Program-made: the position numbers and the translations under genes | Assembly (NCBI GenBank): GCA_900541335.1 | Contig: UQJC01000001.1 | Coordinates: forward strand, 1 to 64,000 | DNA length: 64,000 nucleotides | Source: an uncultured Prevotella sp. | Lineage (GTDB): Bacteria > Bacteroidota > Bacteroidia > Bacteroidales > Bacteroidaceae | Direction of reading: 5' to 3' | Shown here: positions 1 through 8,056 of the stretch, piece after piece | How positions within the stretch are numbered: the first letter of the stretch is position 1 | Layout: each line of letters begins with the position of its first letter | Notes under the pieces: model-generated | The model's database searches: none | Told to the model about the DNA's origin: nothing | Seen by the model: the letters and a program-made list of their open reading frames with translations, nothing else

Positions 1-184
1 TGAACGGAAGGAAGTAGACGAACATCAAGAATGTAGAGTAAATACTACCCGCTGCCGCAGCAGAGAGTCCGAAGTTCTCCTGAAGAAAGAGAACGAACAC
101 GGCTAACATCGTGTAATAGCCGAAACGCTCACCCGTATTGGCAAGTGCCAAGGTGAAAAGACCTTTAGGTTGTCCTTCAAACAT
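1..184 (-). CDS. POT-family peptide transporter, N-terminal fragment
   Basis: This is the 5' end of a gene that runs off the left edge of the window; 61 codons are visible from an ATG at 184. The translation contains GERFGYYTMLAVFVLF, the first-helix ERFxYY-type signature of proton-dependent oligopeptide transporters (POT/PTR, DtpA/DtpT type). Two hydrophobic stretches are visible. Family members import di- and tripeptides across the inner membrane using the proton gradient. It follows uvrA on the same strand after about 190 nt and probably has its own promoter. The substrate cannot be told from this fragment. Confidence 0.85.
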   Translation of the reverse strand, partial: MFEGQPKGLFTLALANTGERFGYYTMLAVFVLFLQENFGLSAAAAGSIYSTFLMFVYFLPF

Positions 185-374
185 AGATTTGTAGAATTGT
201 TTATGAGTTAATAATGAATTGAATTTCAAGTGAATGGTTGGAATGGAAAACGCTTGGCTGTTTGCTGTCCAGTCTTGCTCCTGCCAACGGAACAAGTACA
301 CTGCAAACGAACTCAGAGCTGTCTGTTACGTTGACAAAACGCTCCAGCATGCCCTCTGCCTAAACTGTAAGGCT

Positions 375-3206
375 TTACTGTCCCGACTCCGCCATCTCCT
401 CCTTCAAGAACTTCCAGGTATATCCCTTCTCGCTCTTGACGAGCCCTTCTGGCGTGCCTTGATAAAGCAACTGTCCACCGCCTCGACCTCCTTCGGGTCC
501 CATGTCAATCAAGTAGTCTGCCACTTTGATGACATCGAGGTTGTGCTCAATGACAATCACCGTATTGCCTCGCTCAACTAACTTCTGCAGCACCTCCATC
601 AACACACGGATATCCTCGAAGTGAAGTCCCGTGGTCGGTTCGTCCAGGATATAAATGGTCTGTCCCGTGTCGCGTTTGGAAAGCTCCGTCGCGAGTTTCA
701 CGCGCTGGCTTTCTCCGCCCGAAAGCGTCGTCGAACTTTGTCCCAGTTTGATGTAACCCAGACCAACCTCCTGCAGGACTTTGATTTTGTGCAGAATATT
801 CGGTACGTTCTCAAAGAATTCCACCGCCTGGTTGATTGTCATATCCAACACATCGGCTATGCTCTTCCCCTTGAAGCGCACCTCCAGCGTCTCGTGGTTA
901 TAACGTTTGCCGTGACAAGCCTCACAAGGCACGTACACATCGGGGAGGAAGTTCATTTCGATGGTCTTATAGCCATTTCCCTTACAAACCTCACAGCGTC
1001 CGCCGCGCACATTGAAGGAGAAGCGTCCGGGCTTGTAACCGCGAATCTTGGCTTCGGGCAGATTGACGAACAAGGAACGAATGTCAGAGAATACACCCGT
1101 GTAAGTAGCGGGATTCGAACGCGGTGTACGTCCCAAGGGACTCTGATCGACCGCAACCACCTTGTCTACATGTTCCAACCCCTCAATGGCTTCATACGCC
1201 AACGGCTCTTGCAACGAACGATAGAAGTGTTGCGAGAGAATGGGGAGCAATGTATTGTTTATCAACGTTGACTTACCACTGCCCGAAACACCGGTCACAC
1301 AAATCAGGGTTCCGAGCGGGAAATCTACCGTTACATTTTTCAGATTATTTCCCTTCGCACCTACCAGGCGGAGCACCTGTCCGTTACCCACACGTCGTTC
1401 AGCGGGAATCTCGATGCGTCGTTTGCCGTTCAAGTATTGCGAAGTCAGCGTGTCCGTGGCCAGCATCTCCTGCGGAGTTCCCTGGAAGACCACTTCACCG
1501 CCCAGTCTACCGGCCCGTGGCCCCATGTCGACCACGTAGTCGGCCGCGAGCATCATGTCCTTGTCATGTTCCACGACCACAACCGTATTGCCCAAGTCGC
1601 GAAGCTCCTGAAGCGAATGAATCAGTCGCACGTTGTCGCGCTGATGCAATCCGATACTAGGCTCGTCAAGAATGTAGAGCACATTGACCAACTGCGAACC
1701 GATTTGGGTGGCCAGTCGGATGCGCTGACTCTCTCCGCCCGAAAGGGTCATCGAAGAACGAGACAACGAGAGGTAGTCCAACCCAACGTCCAGCAGGAAC
1801 TTCAAACGCGACAGGAGTTCTTTCAGAATTTCATGCGCAATGGCACGTCGCTTCGAGTCCAATTGCTCCTCGACGTTCCCCAGAAAATCATAGAGTTCCG
1901 CAATGTCCATGTGAGCGAGTTCTGCAATGGTTTTACCAGCAAAACGGTACGAACGTGCTTCACGGTTCAATCGTTCACCATGACATTCGGGACAAACGGC
2001 AGTCTTCGAAAACTGGTCAGCCCATCGTTGCGAGGCAGCAGACATCTCTGCGTCTGCCATCTGCCGAATATACTTCGCCAAACCGTCAAAGTCCACGTAG
2101 TAATCATCGGTTGTATGGGCTACCGAGCCCGGGATGCGCAAACGTTCAGCACTTCCGTTGATGATTTCGTCCATGGCTTCGTCAGAAAGCTCACTAATTG
2201 GCGTCTTCAGATCATAGCCATACTTTTCCAAGACCGCTTCGACCTCCCAAAAGATCAGTGCATTGCGATACTTACCTAAGGGAGCGAGTCCTCCCTCGCG
2301 AATGGAGAGTTTATCATTGGGCACCACCTTCTCTCGGTCGATAATGCTCACGTAACCCAAGCCCTTACACTTCGGGCAAGCACCTTGGGCTGAGTTGAAA
2401 GAGAAGTTATGTGGCGCTGGTTCACGATAGGACACACCCGAAGTGGGACACATCAGCTGTTTGGAGAAGTAGCGCGCCTGACCATCGTCCGCGCGGAGCA
2501 CCATCATCAGTCCGCCGCCCTGCTGAAGGGTCTGGCTCACACTTTTATTCAAGCGTTCCTCGTCCTTAGCCCGTACAGCCAACTTGTCTACCACTACCTC
2601 AATGTCATGATTCTTGTAGCGGTCCAGCTTCATGCCCTTGATGATTTCGCGAAGCTCACCGTCTACGCGGACAGTCAAAAAGCCCTTGCGCAATACCGAC
2701 TCAAAGAGCTCCTTGTAATGTCCCTTACGCGTCCGAACCAAGGGAGCAAGCAGGTAGACCTTCTGTCCCTCGTAATCTTGAAGGATGCGTGCCACAATCT
2801 GCTCTTCGGTGTACTTCACCATCGGTTCGCCCGTCACGTAGGAGAAGGCCTCGCCTGCACGGGCATAAAGCAAGCGCAGGAAGTCGTAAATTTCGGTCAC
2901 GGTGCCTACAGTCGAACGCGGATTCTTGTTGGTTGTCTTTTGCTCAATGCTGATAACCGGACTGAGTCCCGTTATCTTGTCCACATCGGGGCGTTCGAGA
3001 TTATCGAGGAAGTTTCGCGCATAAGCCGAGAAGGTTTCAATGTACCGGCGTTGTCCCTCCGCATAGAGGGTGTCAAAAGCCAGCGAACTTTTTCCCGACC
3101 CGCTGAGTCCCGTGATGACATTCAAACTGTAACGCGGCAGGGTCACGTCTACATTCTTCAGATTGTGCACCCGCGCGCCACTGATATCTATCTTATTGTG
3201 TGTCAT
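375..3206 (-). CDS. uvrA: Excinuclease ABC subunit A (UvrA)
   Basis: This is the damage-recognition ATPase of nucleotide excision repair, which dimerises and loads UvrB on lesions. At 943 residues it is the usual length. Two ABC modules are complete: Walker A GLSGSGKSS near residue 33 and GVSGSGKST near 640; signatures LSGGESQRIRLA near 487 and LSGGESQRVKLA near 832; Walker B ILDEPSIGLH and ILDEPTTGLH. The C-terminal zinc module has CEVCKGNG near 735 followed by CEACHGKRY. In the N-terminal zinc module near 252 the usual CxxC reads CPTS, so the second cysteine is serine, while the partner CPKC is intact. From memory this is common in Bacteroidota. It lies 38 nt downstream of the T9SS cargo gene, so the two may be cotranscribed. 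Confidence 0.97.
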   Translation of the reverse strand: MTHNKIDISGARVHNLKNVDVTLPRYSLNVITGLSGSGKSSLAFDTLYAEGQRRYIETFSAYARNFLDNLERPDVDKITGLSPVISIEQKTTNKNPRSTVGTVTEIYDFLRLLYARAGEAFSYVTGEPMVKYTEEQIVARILQDYEGQKVYLLAPLVRTRKGHYKELFESVLRKGFLTVRVDGELREIIKGMKLDRYKNHDIEVVVDKLAVRAKDEERLNKSVSQTLQQGGGLMMVLRADDGQARYFSKQLMCPTSGVSYREPAPHNFSFNSAQGACPKCKGLGYVSIIDREKVVPNDKLSIREGGLAPLGKYRNALIFWEVEAVLEKYGYDLKTPISELSDEAMDEIINGSAERLRIPGSVAHTTDDYYVDFDGLAKYIRQMADAEMSAASQRWADQFSKTAVCPECHGERLNREARSYRFAGKTIAELAHMDIAELYDFLGNVEEQLDSKRRAIAHEILKELLSRLKFLLDVGLDYLSLSRSSMTLSGGESQRIRLATQIGSQLVNVLYILDEPSIGLHQRDNVRLIHSLQELRDLGNTVVVVEHDKDMMLAADYVVDMGPRAGRLGGEVVFQGTPQEMLATDTLTSQYLNGKRRIEIPAERRVGNGQVLRLVGAKGNNLKNVTVDFPLGTLICVTGVSGSGKSTLINNTLLPILSQHFYRSLQEPLAYEAIEGLEHVDKVVAVDQSPLGRTPRSNPATYTGVFSDIRSLFVNLPEAKIRGYKPGRFSFNVRGGRCEVCKGNGYKTIEMNFLPDVYVPCEACHGKRYNHETLEVRFKGKSIADVLDMTINQAVEFFENVPNILHKIKVLQEVGLGYIKLGQSSTTLSGGESQRVKLATELSKRDTGQTIYILDEPTTGLHFEDIRVLMEVLQKLVERGNTVIVIEHNLDVIKVADYLIDMGPEGGRGGGQLLYQGTPEGLVKSEKGYTWKFLKEEMAESGQ

Positions 3207-3244
3207 GATTGGTTTTTCTCCTTGTCGTACCGGCTTCAGTCACC

Positions 3245-3943
3245 CTATTGTGCACTGCCAGTACTTTCTGTAAATCCGCGAAGCAAGTTAATCACCTTCT
3301 TGATGTGATATTTTCGTCCGTCAGCCCCCCTCGCTTCGATGTGGAGGTAATAGGCTCCGTCGGGCACGTTTCTTCCGCCCGACTTTCCGTCCCATCCGCC
3401 AGCGGGATCGTTCCATTCATAGAGTTTCTTGCCCCAGCGACTAAACACGCTGGCCTTAAAGCTGACAATGCTCTTATAGCCTTCCTTCACGCGGAACACA
3501 TCGTTGATGCCATCGCCATTGGGCGTAAACGCATTGGGAACTTCGAGCTTCGACTCCGAAAAAGTCAGGACGAAGGCCTCGTCCATGGCATAGTCCAAGG
3601 TGTCCGTGCCTTGCACAAAGCTGATGAAGAGTTCGACACTGAAGGAACCCGACTGCGTAAACGTGTACTGCGTATTTTCATCGTTTCGCACGAGGAAAGG
3701 CTTGCTCTCGCCCAACCGCGTAAAGCGCCACTCGTAGAGCGGTGTGTAGTTGCCCACGTTTTCAGGGTTTGCCGTGAAGGTCACAGCCAAGGGAGCGGAA
3801 CCGTCATACTGGGTGTCGGTCGTCTCATTGCCGTCTTCGTTGATAAATGTCATCTGGGGATTGGCGGTCGGATAATCCTGTGCCCACAATGCCCCGCAGC
3901 TCCCCCACAGGAGCCCCAAAAACAAGAGGATGCGATGTAACAT
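3245..3943 (-). CDS. Secreted protein with T9SS type B (gliding-motility-associated) C-terminal domain
   Basis: The protein has 232 residues. I chose the ATG at 3943 because it begins a clear signal peptide (MLHRILLFLGLLWG, ending near ALWAQ); a longer open frame upstream has no signal-like start. The middle resembles a PKD-type beta domain. The last ~90 residues carry the gliding-motility C-terminal signature VPNAFTPNGDGINDVF, then VFSRWGKKLYEW, WDGKSGG and PDGAYYLHIE. This domain directs export by the type IX secretion system and cell-surface retention in Bacteroidota. No T9SS machinery gene is in the window. On the minus strand a TATCTTTG -7 box lies at 4142-4135. The biological role beyond being secreted is unknown. 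Confidence 0.85.
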   Translation of the reverse strand: MLHRILLFLGLLWGSCGALWAQDYPTANPQMTFINEDGNETTDTQYDGSAPLAVTFTANPENVGNYTPLYEWRFTRLGESKPFLVRNDENTQYTFTQSGSFSVELFISFVQGTDTLDYAMDEAFVLTFSESKLEVPNAFTPNGDGINDVFRVKEGYKSIVSFKASVFSRWGKKLYEWNDPAGGWDGKSGGRNVPDGAYYLHIEARGADGRKYHIKKVINLLRGFTESTGSAQ

Positions 3944-4759
3944 GGAATGCAATGGAAGAATAAACAAAAGGGCTTTTCTCTCTTCCTCGTATCCAAGCAT
4001 CGGATCGGCGAAACACCGCCCACAGGATGGCGTGCAAAAGCCTAAATCTTGTAACGACCCACGCTCGAATGGAGAGCAGCACCGAAAATAGCCCAATAAA
4101 CGAAAAGCCTCATCTGAAGTTTTTCACATGGGCGCAAAGATACTCATAAATGAGCAAAGCGTCTATCACCGCCCCCGAAAACTATCATTTTGTAAACCGT
4201 TCCACCCGCACTTCCATCCCTTGCATTTCGAGGGTTAAACCTACCAAGTCATAAAGGACCTTCTCGATATTTGTCACCACTTAATCAGAAGGAAAAGGGC
4301 TGTATCTCTATGTTACAAAATCGTATGTTAAAGGTTAAACTACTGATTTTCAAAGACATCTGTTTCCCTGTTCATGCCGTTTATCGTACTTTTGCCCCGC
4401 AAACCTCACGAGGAGAGAGGCAAACTGACCGCCGAAAGCCGTGTGCTTTCACCGCGACAGACCTTGCACGCCCGCTGGTTTTCCTCCGTGGAAAACAGCC
4501 TCAGACCAGGCACTCTTATCCCACTGTCGGATGTCACCCGAAGGGAACACCTAGCGCCTCCCCTTCCCCTCTTTTTCCGCTGTACAGACGGAAGTACACA
4601 GGGATCACCCCCCTGTAATGGTTCCAACACCTCCTTCCGCCCCCACGGGTCGCCTTCCACATATCTCGGTGCCACACAGCCCTTGCAAAGACCGTGTGAG
4701 AAATGACACCACTGGCGCCCTCCCGATTACCCGATAGTCCTCGTGGCAAATTTTATCAG
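3944..4759. other. Gene-free stretch with rlpA leader
   Basis: About 816 nt hold no convincing gene; the open frames present lack signal peptides, motifs or family resemblance. The minus side carries the -7 box for the T9SS cargo gene at 4142-4135. The plus side carries TACTTTTG at 4387-4394, which would give rlpA a 5' leader of about 360 nt. The leader is C-rich and more GC-rich than the flanks. No known RNA family was recognised. Confidence 0.5.
4387..4394 (+). promoter_or_regulatory. Bacteroidota -7 box (TACTTTTG), probable rlpA promoter
   Basis: It matches the TAnnTTTG consensus of the primary sigma factor in this phylum. No clear TTTG -33 element sits 19-20 nt upstream. The nearest downstream gene is rlpA at 4760, implying an unusually long leader. 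Confidence 0.45.
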
Positions 4760-5365
4760 ATGACAATTAAACAAGTAATCTTCTTTTTTGCAACGATCCT
4801 AACTTTCGCTATTACAGCACCCTCCTTTGCCCAGACCAAAGGCAAAGCTTCTTTTTATGGAAATAAGTTTCACGGCCGCCGCACCAGTAATGGTTCGGTT
4901 TATCACAAAGACAGCCTTACCTGTGCCCACCGCTCCCTTCCTTTCGGCACCCTGCTCAAGGTAACCAACCGAAAGAACGGTAAAGAAGTCGTTGTACGCG
5001 TCACCGACCGCGGTCCTTACGTTCGTGGACGTTTGGTCGACCTCTCCATGGCCGCTGCCAAAGAATTAGGCATGGTTGCCATGGGTGTAGCCCCCGTTGA
5101 AATTGAAAATATGGGCATTGTCAGCGATGAATTTGATATCGCGACTGCCAACCAACGCCTCCTGGCTAAGCGCCACAGCCTGCCCGAGGCGAAATACCTC
5201 GACCCCGCCACGGGCAAATTCTACACGATGGCGGAATGGAAACATCGCGGCGAGCTGGCACGTCAGCAGCACATTGCCGAGATGAAGAAGAAAGCGCAAC
5301 CCCGTTACCGCATCCTCGGAGAACGGTTGACTGCCAAGAATCTCAAGAACCATAAACTACATTAA
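4760..5365 (+). CDS. rlpA: RlpA-family septal ring lytic transglycosylase
   Basis: The protein has 201 residues. The ATG at 4760 starts a signal peptide (MTIKQVIFFFATILTFAIT, cut near SFAQ), so I preferred it to an in-frame start 57 nt upstream. Residues ~27-115 form a double-psi beta-barrel with KASFYGNKFHGRRTSNG, CAHRSLPFGT, VTDRGPYVRGR and LDLS-like VDLSMAAAKELGM, the hallmarks of RlpA. Known RlpA proteins cleave peptidoglycan strands lacking stem peptides and act at the septum. There is no SPOR domain; the C-terminal ~80 residues are basic and of unknown role. A possible 57-codon gene begins 3 nt after the stop and the transcript appears to end at 5585. Confidence 0.92.
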   Translation: MTIKQVIFFFATILTFAITAPSFAQTKGKASFYGNKFHGRRTSNGSVYHKDSLTCAHRSLPFGTLLKVTNRKNGKEVVVRVTDRGPYVRGRLVDLSMAAAKELGMVAMGVAPVEIENMGIVSDEFDIATANQRLLAKRHSLPEAKYLDPATGKFYTMAEWKHRGELARQQHIAEMKKKAQPRYRILGERLTAKNLKNHKLH

Positions 5366-5368
5366 GCC

Positions 5369-5542
5369 ATGGGGCTCTTTTCGAAGACAGACCATCAAGC
5401 ACAAGCCGCTGCAGCTTTTACCGAGAGAACTTCTTCTGTTCTCAAGGGTGCCCTGGTAGCTTTGGCACTGTCTGCGAACAACCGACATAACCCCTCACTC
5501 ACTGACTCCACAGCGGAAATTCTATGGAATATACCCCTCTAA
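5369..5542 (+). CDS. Possible small protein downstream of rlpA
   Basis: A 57-codon frame begins with ATG 3 nt after the rlpA stop and ends 6 nt before the terminator hairpin. The translation starts MGLFSKTDHQAQAAAAF and has a short apolar helix-like run, LKGALVALALS. I recognise no family. Tight coupling to rlpA and the terminator placement make it plausible as a translated small gene, but it could equally be 3' untranslated sequence. Confidence 0.3.
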   Translation: MGLFSKTDHQAQAAAAFTERTSSVLKGALVALALSANNRHNPSLTDSTAEILWNIPL

Positions 5543-5548
5543 GGGTAA

Positions 5549-5585
5549 AAGGCTCTTCCTCTTTATTAACAGGGAGAGCCTTTTT
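5549..5585 (+). terminator. Rho-independent terminator after rlpA
   Basis: GGCTCTTCCT at 5551-5560 pairs with AGGGAGAGCC at 5571-5580 (one G-T pair), with a 10-nt AT-rich loop and a five-T run. Confidence 0.85.
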
Positions 5586-5764
5586 GGTAGCGCACAGCGA
5601 CCCAAGGCTACACACATCACTGCCACACGGCCATCAGCCTTCCCTTCGTCAGACCCTACCATTCCTGTCGGGGAGACACCGATTCCACCCGATGTAGCAA
5701 CATCGCTTCCCAACGGCTACACTCCCCTTCCCCTCCACCATAAGCATCTTTTTCAATTCATCTC

Positions 5765-6601
5765 ATGACCCTGCTTGCATTCACCCTCATCCTCCTCGCC
5801 GCCTCCTACAGTGCCGGCCTGCTCGGTTCCCTGACCGGCTTAGGCGGCGGAGTTGTCATCATCCCCGTGTTGACCCTCGGTTTCGGTGTCGACTTTCACT
5901 ATGCCATCGGAGCCGCCCTTGTCGCTTCCATCGCCACCTCTTCAGGCTCAGGTTCGGCCTATGTCAAAGAAGGCATCACCAACGTGCGCCTCGGTATGTT
6001 CCTGGAGATAGCCACCACCCTCGGTGCCGTTTGCGGTGCCGCCGTTGCCATCTACCTCAACAACAACATCATTGCCGTCATCTATGGCTGCGTGTTGCTA
6101 CTGACAGCCGCCATGCAGCAACGCCGCAAGTCCGACCACGACGGAATCAAGGGCAGTCCGCTTGCCCAACGCCTGCACCTCTTCGGGACGGCTCCCCAGA
6201 AGGAAGGAAGCCTCAAGCCATACGAACTACGCAATGTGGGCGGCGGTTTCAGTGTCATGTACCTTGCGGGAGTCCTTTCGGGCATCCTCGGCATCGGTTC
6301 GGGCGTGCTGAAGGTGCTTGCCATGGACGGCTTAATGAAGGTTCCCTTTAAAGTGAGCACTACGACCTCCAACTTTATGATGGGTGTCACAGCCTGCGCC
6401 TCTGCAGTCATCTACATTCAGCGCGGCATCATTGTCCCCACCATTGCCTGCCCCGTACTCGTCGGCGTACTGTTTGGCGCACTGACAGGTGCCCGCCTGC
6501 TCAAACAGATGAATGTACGCCTGCTCCGCCAAATCTTTTGCATCGCTATTACCCTGGTTGCGCTCAATATGATATGGCAAGGCATGAAAGGAACCTTGTA
6601 A
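5765..6601 (+). CDS. TSUP (TauE/SafE) family anion permease
   Basis: The 278-residue integral membrane protein has two similar halves, each opening with a glycine-rich helix (GLLGSLTGLGGGVVIIPVL near residue 20 and GVLSGILGIGSGVLKVLAM near 170). This is the internal repeat of the TSUP/TauE-SafE fold. Characterised members export sulfite or sulfoacetate or move other sulfur-containing anions. It is followed by a DUF1634 membrane protein, the usual neighbour of TSUP genes in many bacteria, suggesting the two work together at the inner membrane. The actual substrate is not evident. Confidence 0.9.
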   Translation: MTLLAFTLILLAASYSAGLLGSLTGLGGGVVIIPVLTLGFGVDFHYAIGAALVASIATSSGSGSAYVKEGITNVRLGMFLEIATTLGAVCGAAVAIYLNNNIIAVIYGCVLLLTAAMQQRRKSDHDGIKGSPLAQRLHLFGTAPQKEGSLKPYELRNVGGGFSVMYLAGVLSGILGIGSGVLKVLAMDGLMKVPFKVSTTTSNFMMGVTACASAVIYIQRGIIVPTIACPVLVGVLFGALTGARLLKQMNVRLLRQIFCIAITLVALNMIWQGMKGTL

Positions 6602-6806
6602 AGAAACGAAGTGACTTCGATTCGGCTGTCTGGAGTTGCTCGTGCGTTGCGCATAAAGCTGTTCGTACTTAATAAGAACAGGTTCTCCCTGATCGAGACC
6701 AGCTCTTTCCGAACAAGTAACGTCAGACAACTTGACCAAGGCTCCATAGCCCGAACCAGTCACCGCATCATCCCATACCCTCATAACCCTATAACCTCGT
6801 AACTCC

Positions 6807-7184
6807 ATGGACATTCAGCTCCTCATCTCCCGCACCCTGCGTTGGGGCGTCAGCCTCGCCTGCATAGTCGCCACCATCGGCGGCATCCTCTATTTGTGGC
6901 ACCACGGAAGCGAAAGCCTCAGCCTCGACACCTTCCGCCAATTCAGCTACCAGGCCGAACACGCACAAAGCTACACGACATTGGGCGGCATACTCCACGG
7001 CTTCCTGCATTTCACCCCGATTGGGTGGATTCAGACAGGAGTCTTGATACTTATCCTTACCCCCATCGTGCGCGTGTTACTTTCGCTCGTTGACTTCCTT
7101 CACGAGCGCGACTGGCTCTACGCAAGCATTTCGGCCGTGGTCCTCACGGTCATCATCGCCAACTCCATTGGCGGGTTCAAATAA
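6807..7184 (+). CDS. DUF1634 membrane protein
   Basis: The protein has 125 residues and three predicted membrane helices, at about 12-30 (WGVSLACIVATIGGILYLW), 69-92 and 103-121. Sequence and length fit DUF1634, found almost always beside TSUP/TauE permeases and assumed to be an accessory subunit. A 205-nt spacer with no recognisable element separates it from the permease, wider than usual for a coupled pair. Function is inferred from context only. Confidence 0.85.
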   Translation: MDIQLLISRTLRWGVSLACIVATIGGILYLWHHGSESLSLDTFRQFSYQAEHAQSYTTLGGILHGFLHFTPIGWIQTGVLILILTPIVRVLLSLVDFLHERDWLYASISAVVLTVIIANSIGGFK

Positions 7185-7209
7185 GGGCAACGTCTACAAG
7201 CCCCTCTTG

Positions 7210-7266
7210 AGGTCGACCTTTCTTCCTTTGCACCCCTTGCAAGACGAAGAAAGGTCGACCTTTTTG
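7210..7266 (+). terminator. Rho-independent terminator after DUF1634 gene
   Basis: AGGTCGACCTTTCTTC at 7210-7225 is perfectly complementary to 7246-7261, with a run of Ts at 7261-7265. The loop contains the first degenerate unit of the repeat array, so terminator and array are interlocked. Confidence 0.85.
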
Positions 7267-7436
7267 GGTCTTGCAAGTCTGACAAAGCCTAAAAAGTCGA
7301 ACGATGGAAGCTTTGCAAGACTTACAAGACAAGAAAAGTGCAACCCTACAAGCTTTGCAAGCCTTACGAAACAAGAAAAGTCAGACCTTTCAGCCTTTGC
7401 TAGCCTTGCCCAACGTAATCAGCCGAACTTTTCGTC
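7227..7436. repeat. Degenerate 42-nt tandem array (array A)
   Basis: Units start near 7227, 7269, 7311, 7353 and 7395, a regular 42-nt spacing. Each opens with a version of CTTTGCAAG, and the clearest two carry ACAAGAAAAGT in the second half. Copies are more diverged than in the arrays at 29.8 and 51.9 kb, but unit length and layout (CTTG..CAAG head, A-rich tail) match the array at 29.8 kb. Confidence 0.7.
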
Positions 7437-7678
7437 CCGCTTTCCTCCTGCAATACCTGCTTGCTTTCGCCCACTGCCATCCTCCCTGCTTCCAAACCAC
7501 TACCCCACCCTCCCAATTTCCCCTCCCAACAAACACAGAGCTTAAGATTCGAATGTTTTTCTTCCTGAAAGTCGCACAAAACGCCCCGAAATCTGCCAAA
7601 ATGAAAGCAAATACAGGCTCACAGTTAATTTTCTTCGACAAAAATGAATATTTAGGCTGTCGGGTGAAAATATTCGCC

Positions 7679-7686
7679 TATATTTG
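7679..7686 (+). promoter_or_regulatory. -7 box (TATATTTG), probable susC promoter
   Basis: It matches TAnnTTTG. A -33 TTTG is not at the expected spacing. It is the best candidate upstream of the susC operon and would leave a leader of about 370 nt. Confidence 0.45.
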
Positions 7687-8056
7687 CGCGCTGATTGCAA
7701 TTGATATTCCACTAAAAAAGGATTGCTTGCTTCCGATTTACTTCAGAAGCAACGTTTGGGGAAAGGATCAACCTCCACCTATTTTCCAACACAAAGCACT
7801 CTTGACTAAACGCAGGGCACGAGTCGGGCGGACTTCCCTCCGTCTGTTTTCACCGCCCTTTATCTGTTTACATCTTGTTTCCTTCCCGTCTGCCCCTCCC
7901 TTGGATAGGTAGCGGCTATTTCTTTATCCTTACGGAACTTGTCACTGCAACACAGCGCAGGTCACCTCTCCCGCCCGAGTCTATAATAGTTCACGCGGCA
8001 GAGATAACACCTGGCACTCATCCTCTGTATCAATGTCTAATTAAATGGTTATATTT

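Larger units (their letters stand above)
7185..8056. other. Gene-free stretch: terminator, repeat array, susC leader
   Basis: These ~870 nt contain the DUF1634 terminator (7210-7266), a 42-nt repeat array (about 7227-7436), a probable -7 box at 7679-7686 and a ~370-nt leader of susC. The leader holds a 7-bp hairpin, TTGCTTC...GAAGCAA, near 7726-7751. No convincing coding frame was seen. Confidence 0.6.

Noticed and set aside
1437..2279. Long plus-strand frames inside uvrA
   Set aside because: Antisense shadows of a conserved gene; low complexity of motifs and no family resemblance.
4271..4706. Plus-strand frames of about 110 codons upstream of rlpA
   Set aside because: Overlapping in several frames, proline- and arginine-rich by composition, no start context or similarity; more likely leader sequence.
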